Shown piece by piece: positions 1-5,015 of a stretch of DNA of 9,606 nucleotides. Numbering within the stretch: the stretch's first letter is position 1; every line of letters starts with the position of its first letter. Source of the stretch: Thermoplasmata archaeon (GTDB taxonomy: Archaea > Thermoplasmatota > Thermoplasmata > Lutacidiplasmatales > UBA184); the NCBI GenBank assembly GCA_030039995.1, contig JASHUL010000238.1, positions 1-9,606 of the forward strand. The letters are read 5' to 3'. The notes below the pieces were generated by a model. The model was not told the DNA's origin. It did no database searches and worked only from the letters and a program-made list of their open reading frames with translations. Position numbers and translations under genes: made by a program.

Positions 1-339
1 TCCGTCCTGCCGATCGGGATCCGCCAGGTCGACCGGGGACCGATCGCCCGCGGCGCGATCACCCACGCGGTGCTCGCCCGGTACTCCGGCGGGGAGGGCG
101 AGGTCATCAGCGCGGGCATCGCCTACGGTTTCCGCACGGACGGTCAGGGCGGCTACGTAGCGGAGGCGCACCTGCACGGGACGCAGAAGTCGCTCAAGGA
201 GTTCCTCCGCTGGCGGATGCAGGAGATCGCGCACTTCCGCGGCGTGGAGCTGCGCCGCATCCAATACCGGACCGAGGAGCTTTCGATCCCGATGGACCAT
301 TGCGGCGTCTGCGTCGCGGCGTGCGTCTTCCTGCCCTGA
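1..339 (+). CDS. pdaD: Pyruvoyl-dependent arginine decarboxylase (partial, 5' end missing)
   Basis: Converts arginine to agmatine, the first step of archaeal polyamine synthesis and the source of agmatine for the agmatidine base of tRNA-Ile2. The enzyme self-cleaves at a Ser-Ser bond, and the second serine becomes the pyruvoyl cofactor. The reading frame is open from base 1 and gives 112 residues. By comparison with the Methanocaldococcus jannaschii enzyme as I remember it, the first codon (Ser, then VLP) falls on the pyruvoyl-forming serine, so the visible part is the whole alpha chain and the beta chain lies off the window. Glu at window residue 55 (bases 163-165, in YVAEAH) aligns with the catalytic proton donor Glu109. 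Other family marks are GAITHAV, GEVISAGIAYG and the C-terminal RGVELRRI followed by a Cys/Ala-rich end. The stop is 12 bp from the stop of the convergent SCP2 gene. An ATG at 70 is internal to the domain and is not the start. Confidence 0.85.
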   Translation, partial: SVLPIGIRQVDRGPIARGAITHAVLARYSGGEGEVISAGIAYGFRTDGQGGYVAEAHLHGTQKSLKEFLRWRMQEIAHFRGVELRRIQYRTEELSIPMDHCGVCVAACVFLP

Positions 340-351
340 CGGGGCCGCCCG

Positions 352-687
352 TCAGAGCAGCTTGCGGAAGAGCAGCTTGTCCTCGAGACTGCCGTCGATC
401 GCCAGCTTGCGGGTGACGAGGGCTTTCATCGGGCCGATCTCTTTGCGCACGAGGCCGTGGAACGTCGCGACGTCGGTCGTGATCGTCACGTCGGCGCGCT
501 CGGAGTCCGCCGTGCGGAGGTTCGTGAGACGCCCCGACCGCAAGTCGACCGCATAGCTCCCCTCGTCCGTGAGTCGGATCCGTATCGTGCGCTGGAGCGT
601 CCCGAGCTCCTCCTGCATCGCCGGGGTCGCCGCCGCCTTCCGGTTGAACCGGTCCACGAGGGAAGCGAGCGTCTCTTCGACGGTCAT
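352..687 (-). CDS. SCP2 sterol-carrier-fold protein
   Basis: Small (111 aa) single-domain protein of the SCP2 lipid-binding fold. The family binds hydrophobic ligands such as fatty acyl-CoAs or lipids, but the ligand in archaea is not established. The visible pattern is typical: an N-terminal helix (about residues 3-18, ending LVDRFNRK), beta strands with TIRIRLTDEGSYAVDL (about 34-49), the turn RSGRLTNL, ADVTITTDVATFHGLV (about 65-80), then a helix and the closing KLAIDGSLEDKLLFRKLL. It has no signal peptide or membrane segment, so it is probably cytosolic. Its ATG overlaps the TGA of the RNase HII gene (ATGA, bases 684-687), so it is probably translated by coupling from the RNase HII message. 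The pairing with a replication enzyme gives no clear clue to function. The family call is fairly sure; a specific role is not. Confidence 0.8.
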   Translation of the reverse strand: MTVEETLASLVDRFNRKAAATPAMQEELGTLQRTIRIRLTDEGSYAVDLRSGRLTNLRTADSERADVTITTDVATFHGLVRKEIGPMKALVTRKLAIDGSLEDKLLFRKLL

Positions 688-1466
688 GGGACGTACTGGT
701 CGAGCGTGCGAGCCGGCCGGGCGCGCTTAACGCTTTGGACGGTCTCCCACGAGCGTCGCATCCACGGCGGGACCCGCCCGCCGTCCCGGGCGTAGCGCTC
801 GACGCAGGCGCGCGTCGTCGGGTCGGACGGGTAGCCGCTCCCCAGCTCCTCGGCGAGCGCACTCCGCAACGCCGCGAGCGCCGCGTCCCTCCGCACTTTC
901 GCGACGATCGACGCCGCACCGACCACGGGGAAGTCGCGGTCGGCCTTGTGCCGACTGACGATCCGGGCGTCGGTCCCGGCGGCGACCGCGAGTCTCCGGC
1001 CGAACCGCTCGGCGTTCGGGTCGCACGCGTCCACGATCACCGTGTCGGGCCGGGCCGAGCGGACGAGGCGAGCGAAGGCGTCGAGCTCGAGCTCGTTCAG
1101 CCCCCCGCGGGCGACGAAACGGTCGATCGTCCGGGGAGCGAGCGCGATCGAGCGGCGTTCGCCCACCGCCGAAAGACGCGCGTAGACCTCGGCCCGACGC
1201 TTCGGCGTGAGCCGCTTCGAGTCCCTCGCCCCGGTCCCGACGACCGCCGGAAGGTCGTCCTCGGCACAGCAGAAGCCCCCGACGACGAGCGGTCCGAGGA
1301 CGCTGCCGCGACCGGCTTCGTCGAGCCCGAGGACGCGCGCTCCCCCCGTGGGCCCACCTCGAAAGGGCGTACCGTTCCCCGGAGATAAGACCCGCCGATT
1401 TCGACCCGCGAGCCATCGCGGCCGCCTCGGCCGCGGCCCGAGTTCGATAAACGTCTTATAGCGCAC
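684..1466 (-). CDS. rnhB: Ribonuclease HII
   Basis: Cleaves RNA in RNA/DNA hybrids, removing Okazaki primers and starting ribonucleotide excision repair. With the GTG at 1466 as residue 1, catalytic residues by family pattern are D49 and E50 (GLDEAGRG), D146 (VDACDP) and D176 (HKADRD). Further marks are RDSKRLTPKRR (81-91) and VVGAASIVAKVRRD (181-194). The domain from residue 43 on is about 218 aa, a normal full length. The start is doubtful. RNase HII normally begins a few residues before DEAGRG, yet no ATG, GTG or TTG lies in frame between the GTG at 1466 and DEAGRG. Using 1466 adds an Arg-rich stretch of about 42 residues unlike the family and takes the gene to within 29 bp of the S8e start. 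A GTG at 1357 would fit if one base is missing from the C6 run at 1342-1347. The C-terminus (TLDQYVP) resembles a weak PCNA-binding box. The stop overlaps the SCP2 start by 4 bp. Confidence 0.85.
   Translation of the reverse strand: MRYKTFIELGPRPRRPRWLAGRNRRVLSPGNGTPFRGGPTGGARVLGLDEAGRGSVLGPLVVGGFCCAEDDLPAVVGTGARDSKRLTPKRRAEVYARLSAVGERRSIALAPRTIDRFVARGGLNELELDAFARLVRSARPDTVIVDACDPNAERFGRRLAVAAGTDARIVSRHKADRDFPVVGAASIVAKVRRDAALAALRSALAEELGSGYPSDPTTRACVERYARDGGRVPPWMRRSWETVQSVKRARPARTLDQYVP
1455..1460 (+). promoter_or_regulatory. TATA box (box A) of the S8e operon
   Basis: An AT-rich CTTATA hexamer in otherwise GC-rich DNA, matching the archaeal YTTAWA box A. Its centre lies about 38 bp before the ATG at 1496, so transcription would be expected to start near 1484, with a leader of about 12 nt. 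A GGAG at 1486-1489, 6 nt before the ATG, could act as a Shine-Dalgarno element. A second AT-rich spot, GATAAA at 1446-1451, reads TTTATC on the minus strand and may serve the divergent RNase HII gene. The call rests on position and composition only. Confidence 0.55.
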
Positions 1467-1495
1467 CCCGCTCGCACGCCGCCTCGGAGACGAGC

Positions 1496-1891
1496 ATGGG
1501 GATCTGGCAAGGCCGTTCGCGACGCAAGCGCACCGGCGGGCGCCTGCGCCCGATCCGCAAGAAGCGCCGGTTCGAGATCTCGCGCGAGCTGCAGCACGCG
1601 ACGCTCGGGAGCGGCACGGTGAAGCCGTACCGCGTGCGCGGGGCGAACGTCAAGCTGCGCATCCTCACGACCCGCACGATCAACGTCTACGACCCGGCGA
1701 CGAAGAAGACGCAACGCGCGAACGTCATCACCGTCCGGGAGAATCCCGCGAACCCGAACTACGTCCAGCGGAACATCATCACCAAGGGCGCGATCCTCGA
1801 GACGGACGTCGGGCTCGTGCGCGTGCGCTCGCGCCCGGGCCAGGACGGGGTCCTGAACGGCGTGCGCGTCCCGGCGGCGTCCGCGGCGTAG
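1496..1891 (+). CDS. rps8e: Small ribosomal subunit protein eS8 (S8e)
   Basis: Archaeal/eukaryotic ribosomal protein of the small subunit that binds 16S rRNA. At 131 aa it has the usual archaeal length. Family blocks are clear: WQGRSRRKRTGGRLRP near the N-terminus (residues 4-19), the basic KKRRFEISRE, then near the C-terminus NPANPNYVQRNIITKGAILE and the glycine turn SRPGQDGVLNGV. The N-terminal third is strongly basic, as expected for rRNA contact. The ATG at 1496 is supported by the conserved MGIWQG start, a GGAG 6 nt upstream and a TATA box at 1455-1460. It is the first gene of a cluster with SRP19 (15-bp gap) and a GPN-loop GTPase, all concerned with protein synthesis and targeting. Confidence 0.96.
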   Translation: MGIWQGRSRRKRTGGRLRPIRKKRRFEISRELQHATLGSGTVKPYRVRGANVKLRILTTRTINVYDPATKKTQRANVITVRENPANPNYVQRNIITKGAILETDVGLVRVRSRPGQDGVLNGVRVPAASAA

Positions 1892-1906
1892 GGGCCGCGA
1901 CGGCCG

Positions 1907-2206
1907 ATGCCGGACCATTTCTACGTCTACCCGGCGTACGTCGGACGGGGGCTCTCCCGTCGCGCGGGTCGCCGGGTGCCGGACTCCGAGGCCGTGCCCG
2001 ACGCGACCACCGAGGAGATCCTCGACTCCGCCCGCCGCCTCGGCTTCAAGGCCGAGGTCGAGGCCGACAAGCAGTACCCGCGTCGATTCTTCACCTACTC
2101 CGGCCGGGTCAAGGTGACGAAGCGGAGCGGCACGACCAAGGCCGCCTTCTTGCGTGCGCTCGCGGCCGACCTCCGCCGGCACCGTCCGGCCGGACCGAAG
2201 AAGTAG
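1907..2206 (+). CDS. srp19: Signal recognition particle 19 kDa subunit
   Basis: Binds helices 6 and 8 of archaeal 7S RNA and prepares it to bind SRP54, for co-translational targeting of membrane and secreted proteins. At 99 aa it matches the short archaeal form. It shows the family's first strand and basic loop (FYVYPAYVGRGLSRRAGRRVP, residues 5-25), then ATTEEILDSARRLGFKAEVE, the hallmark DKQYPRRFFTYSGRVKV (about 54-70) and a basic C-terminus (RTSGTTK-like loop, RRHRPAGPKK). It follows S8e by 15 bp and ends 2 bp before the GPN GTPase ATG, so it is almost certainly co-transcribed with both. I see no Shine-Dalgarno sequence before its ATG, so translation probably relies on coupling or reinitiation. 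Confidence 0.93.
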   Translation: MPDHFYVYPAYVGRGLSRRAGRRVPDSEAVPDATTEEILDSARRLGFKAEVEADKQYPRRFFTYSGRVKVTKRSGTTKAAFLRALAADLRRHRPAGPKK

Positions 2207-2208
2207 CC

Positions 2209-3000
2209 ATGGACGAACCCGGCACGATCTACTTCACCGGGACCGCCGGCGCGGGCAAGACCACGTTCGTGCGAGCGTTCGCCGACTGGATGAAGAGCGC
2301 GGGCTACGAGGCGACCGTCGTGAACCTCGACCCCGGCAGCGAATCGACGACGCTCGACCCCGCCGTCGACATCCGGGAGTGGGTGCAGCTCGACGATATC
2401 GAGGACGAGTACGGGCTCGGGCCGAACGGGGCGCAGATCGCCGCGGCCGACATGATCGCGCTCAAGATCTTCGACGTGAAGCAGGCGATCGACGAACTGA
2501 AGACGGACTACGTGCTCGTCGACACGCCCGGCCAGATCGAGCTGTTCGCCTTCCGCGAGGCCTCGAAGGCGGTGGTCGACGCGCTCAGCGGAGACCGCTC
2601 GCAGATCGCGTTCCTGTTCGACCCCGCGCTCGCACGGACCCCGGGGGGATTCGTCTCCCTGCTCCTCCTGAGCGCGACCGTCGAGTTCCGATTTCGCCTC
2701 CCGATGATCAACGTACTCACCAAGTCGGACGTGCTCTCCGCGGAACAGCTCGCGGAGCTCGCCCGGTGGGCGGAGGACCCCGCCGAGCTGCACGACGCGG
2801 TCTCGCGGGAGGCCCCGACCCCCGACGTGCAGCTCGCGACCGAGGTGGCGCGAGCGATCGAGTCGCTCGGCCCGCTCGCGGGCCTGCTCGTCACGTCGGC
2901 GAAGGACGGCGTCGGCCTCGAGGGGTTCTATCAGGCGGCCCAACGAGTCTTCGGGGGCGGAGAGGACCTCGACCCGTCCCACACGCCGGCGAGCGAGTAG
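2209..3000 (+). CDS. GPN-loop GTPase (archaeal Gpn1/PAB0955 family)
   Basis: Dimeric GTPase related to eukaryotic Gpn1-3, which help assemble and import RNA polymerase II; the role of the single archaeal form is not settled. At 263 aa it has the family's normal length. Motifs: P-loop GTAGAGKTT (residues 11-19), the signature Gly-Pro-Asn loop GLGPNG (69-74), G3 DTPGQIELF (105-113), G4 TKSD (171-174, Thr in place of the usual Asn) and G5 TSAKDG (229-234). The segment FDPALARTPGGFVSLLLLSA (137-156) is the long helical insert of this family. The last 13 or so residues are acidic and probably disordered. The ATG follows the SRP19 stop by 2 bp, giving a strong expectation of a shared transcript. 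It ends 4 bp from the stop of the convergent 100-aa gene. The family call is secure. Confidence 0.93.
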   Translation: MDEPGTIYFTGTAGAGKTTFVRAFADWMKSAGYEATVVNLDPGSESTTLDPAVDIREWVQLDDIEDEYGLGPNGAQIAAADMIALKIFDVKQAIDELKTDYVLVDTPGQIELFAFREASKAVVDALSGDRSQIAFLFDPALARTPGGFVSLLLLSATVEFRFRLPMINVLTKSDVLSAEQLAELARWAEDPAELHDAVSREAPTPDVQLATEVARAIESLGPLAGLLVTSAKDGVGLEGFYQAAQRVFGGGEDLDPSHTPASE

Positions 3001-3004
3001 CGCG

Positions 3005-3307
3005 CTACTCCTCGGTGAAAAACAGACCCATGCCGGAGGACGCGGCCTCCTCTTCTTCCTTGAACCTTCGATAGAGGGGCTCGGCGTCGCTCGGCGGGAG
3101 CTGGGTCCCGACCGCCGCGAGGAGTTCGTCCGCGCGTCGCACGGCGTCGGTCGCGCCCTCCACCAGCACGTAGACCGTGCCGGACGGGCCTCCCACGGCG
3201 GCGGCCTCCCGCAGCTTCTGACTCTGTCGCGAGAGGAGGTCGTCCTTCAGGACAGCGTCCAATTCGGCCCGCTTCGTCGTCGGGACGGAGAACAAGGTCC
3301 AGGCCAT
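3005..3307 (-). CDS. Conserved-looking hypothetical protein, 100 aa
   Basis: I do not recognise this protein. The ATG at 3307 gives 100 residues. The N-terminal strand (MAWTLFSVP) is followed by a long helix (TKRAELDAVLKDDLLSRQ and on to about residue 38). A Gly-rich turn, the strand GTVYVLVEG (43-51) and a second helix (DAVRRADELLAAVG) come next, suggesting a small beta-alpha-beta, ferredoxin-like fold. The tail has an acidic Glu run (84-87) and ends GMGLFFTEE. No membrane segment or metal motif is seen. The longer frame upstream of 3307 is rejected because it is antisense to the TraB gene. The chosen start is backed by a TATA element (CTTATATC on the minus strand, 3336-3329) centred 25.5 bp before the ATG, which implies a leaderless transcript. 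Its position between SRP-related and TraB genes does not identify a job. Confidence 0.72.
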   Translation of the reverse strand: MAWTLFSVPTTKRAELDAVLKDDLLSRQSQKLREAAAVGGPSGTVYVLVEGATDAVRRADELLAAVGTQLPPSDAEPLYRRFKEEEEAASSGMGLFFTEE

Positions 3308-3328
3308 GCGGCCCTCCGACTCCGGCTC

Positions 3329-3337
3329 GATATAAGG
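3329..3337 (-). promoter_or_regulatory. TATA element between the 100-aa gene and the TraB-family gene
   Basis: GATATAAGG on the plus strand, CCTTATATC on the minus strand, is the only AT-rich spot in the 82-bp divergent gap. On the minus strand its centre is 25.5 bp from the ATG at 3307, exactly the spacing for a leaderless transcript. On the plus strand the TraB-family ATG is about 57 bp away, so if the same box serves that gene the leader would be about 30 nt. Assignment is by position and base composition. Confidence 0.6.
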
Positions 3338-3389
3338 GGCTTGTGCGGAGGCGGCAAGGCAGATACGGCCCGGGGGGCTAGTTCGGTCC

Positions 3390-4103
3390 ATGTGGGCGTC
3401 GACGACCGAGAGCCCGGTGCTCCTGCTCGGCGCCGCCCATGTGGTCGACCTCGAGGCACCGCTCCGGCGCGAGCTCGCGGCCCGGCCGCTCGACGGGGTC
3501 GCGATCGAGCTCGACGCGGAGCGGGCCGCCTCGCTCCTCTCGGACAGTGCCGGCCCCCGGAGCGGTGGCGGCGCCCCGCTGTTCGCACGCCTCTGGAGTC
3601 GTGTGCAGCGCCGACTGGGGGCGGAGATCGGCGGCGGCGAACCGGGCGCCGAGATGAAGGTCGCGGCTCGCGTCGCCCGGGAGCGGAACCTTCCGCTCTT
3701 CCTGATCGACGACCCGATCCGCGCCACGCTGATCGAGCTGATGCGCACCATGCCGTTCAAGGAACGCGTCGCCCTGCTGGTCGGCGCGGTGGCCGGGCTC
3801 TTCGTCCCGGCGCGCGCGGTCCGGCACGAGATGGACCGGTACGCGGAGCGGCCCGCCGAGTACCTGAGCGCCCTGCGGCAGGCGAGCCCGACCCTCGCGC
3901 GGGTGCTCCTCGACGACCGCAACGAGCACATGGCCGAGCGGCTCGCGGTGCTCCGCCACCGCGGCTACGGGCGGATGGCCGTCGTGGTCGGGGACGCGCA
4001 CCTCGAGGGATTGCGGGCGGCGCTCGGTCGACGCGGCGTGCCGGTCGAAGTGATCCCGTTCCAGCGGCTGCGCGGCGCTACAGCACCGCCGGTCCCTTCG
4101 TGA
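3390..4103 (+). CDS. TraB/PrgY-family protein, short soluble form
   Basis: Member of the TraB/PrgY/GumN superfamily. Bacterial PrgY limits peptide pheromone activity and the related Tiki proteins are metal-dependent proteases, but the function of archaeal members is unknown. Motifs in the 237 aa: LLGAAHVVD (residues 12-20, the GTAH-type motif with H17), IELD (39-42), PGAEMKVAARVARE (85-98, GxEM block), LIDDP (105-109), RNEHMAERL (177-185) and the closing GDAHLEG (201-207). These conserved His, Glu and Asp residues are the likely metal or active site, by inference. A mildly hydrophobic stretch at 128-140 (ALLVGAVAGLFVP) lies mid-domain. Many archaeal relatives carry a C-terminal membrane region, and this one has none. 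The ATG at 3390 sits just before the first conserved strand. The last 26 bp overlap the 3' end of the convergent Mrp gene. Confidence 0.78.
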   Translation: MWASTTESPVLLLGAAHVVDLEAPLRRELAARPLDGVAIELDAERAASLLSDSAGPRSGGGAPLFARLWSRVQRRLGAEIGGGEPGAEMKVAARVARERNLPLFLIDDPIRATLIELMRTMPFKERVALLVGAVAGLFVPARAVRHEMDRYAERPAEYLSALRQASPTLARVLLDDRNEHMAERLAVLRHRGYGRMAVVVGDAHLEGLRAALGRRGVPVEVIPFQRLRGATAPPVPS

Positions 4104-4950
4104 GCTCGTCGACGCGGGCGACCAGCGCGTCGGTGAGGCCGGCGAGCTCGGGGGCCCGGAACTCCTCGACGCGCCCCGCGTCCGCGAGTTCGGAGATCGC
4201 CGGGGCGAGCGGGAGCCGGCCGAGGACGGGAATCCCGTACTCCTCGGACACGCGACCCACCGTCCCCGGCCCGAACAGCGGGATCGTCTCATGGCAGTGC
4301 GGACAGACGATCCACGACATGTTCTCGACGACGCCGAGCAGCGGCACGTGGAGGTCCCGTGCCATGTTCATCGCTTTCTTGACGATCAACGCCGCGAGGT
4401 CCTGCGGGGTGAGCACGAACACCATCCCGTCGATCGGGATCGTCTGGAACACGGTGAGGGGCACATCGCTCGTTCCGGGCGGCATGTCGATGAGCAGGTA
4501 GTCGAGCGACCCCCAGTGGACGCCTCCGAAGAACTGGGTGATCAGGCGCGTGACCAGTGGCCCCCGCCAGATCACCGGAGCCTGCTCGTCCTCCACCATG
4601 AACTGTGAGGAGACGACCGGTATCCCGTTGCGCGCGAGCACCGGCTCGATCCCTTCTCCGGCGTCCGTGAGCGGCCCCTTCATCCCGAGCAACTTCGGGA
4701 TCGAGGGCCCGGTGATGTCCGCATCCAGGATGCCGACGGTCCGTCCGCGACGCCGCAGCTCCGACGCGAGGAGTGCCGTGACCGACGACTTTCCCACCCC
4801 GCCCTTGCCGCTCCCGACCGCCAGCACTCGACCGATCCGGCCCTTGTCCATCCGTTGGAGGACCCCGCCCGGCCGAGGTCGAGCCGGAGCGGCGTTGGGC
4901 GGGGCCGACGTCGGTCGCGCGGGCGATCCGGTGCCGGGAGCCGCCGTCAC
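4078..4950 (-). CDS. Mrp/NBP35-family Fe-S cluster carrier ATPase
   Basis: Cytosolic P-loop ATPase that holds a [4Fe-4S] cluster between two subunits and passes it to apo-proteins. Motifs in 290 aa: deviant Walker A GSGKGGVGKS (residues 46-55), DADITGPSIP (76-85), FGGVHWGSLDYLLIDMPPGTSD (141-162, Walker B), TPQDLA (181-186), ENMSW (209-213) and CPHC (216-219), the cluster-binding pair of cysteines. Residues 1-33 are a Pro/Ala/Arg-rich, probably disordered arm before the ATPase domain, with no extra cysteines to mimic the NBP35 N-terminal cluster. The GTG at 4950 is favoured because a TATA element is centred 26 bp upstream; ATG at 4851 (M34) would give the bare domain. It converges on the TraB-family gene with a 26-bp overlap and diverges from the acyl-CoA synthetase. 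Likely clients in this window include the 2-oxoacid oxidoreductase complex, by inference. Confidence 0.92.
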   Translation of the reverse strand: MTAAPGTGSPARPTSAPPNAAPARPRPGGVLQRMDKGRIGRVLAVGSGKGGVGKSSVTALLASELRRRGRTVGILDADITGPSIPKLLGMKGPLTDAGEGIEPVLARNGIPVVSSQFMVEDEQAPVIWRGPLVTRLITQFFGGVHWGSLDYLLIDMPPGTSDVPLTVFQTIPIDGMVFVLTPQDLAALIVKKAMNMARDLHVPLLGVVENMSWIVCPHCHETIPLFGPGTVGRVSEEYGIPVLGRLPLAPAISELADAGRVEEFRAPELAGLTDALVARVDELTKGPAVL

Positions 4951-4970
4951 GACGCGACGACGCCGAGCGG

Positions 4971-4980
4971 TCTATATAAC
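4971..4980. promoter_or_regulatory. Symmetric TATA element shared by mrp and acyl-CoA synthetase
   Basis: TCTATATAAC on the plus strand reads GTTATATAGA on the minus strand, so the core TATATA is self-complementary. It is the only AT-rich spot in the 65-bp gap between two divergent genes. Its centre (about 4976) is 26 bp from the Mrp GTG at 4950, giving a leaderless message. It is 40 bp from the synthetase ATG at 5016, giving a leader of about 14 nt with no evident Shine-Dalgarno. One TBP site may therefore drive both genes; this is inferred from spacing. Confidence 0.65.
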
Positions 4981-5015
4981 GGGGGTCCGTCGAGCCCTCG
5001 CCGAGCGAGCGTCGC

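Noticed and set aside
1097..2182. 361-codon minus-strand frame over S8e and SRP19
   Set aside because: S8e and SRP19 are unmistakable on the plus strand, and the minus frame shows no conserved motif.
3308..3931. N-terminal extension of the 100-aa minus-strand protein to an upstream start at 3931
   Set aside because: The extension is antisense to the TraB-family gene, is Arg/Ser/Ala-rich, and lies upstream of the well-placed TATA element for the ATG at 3307.
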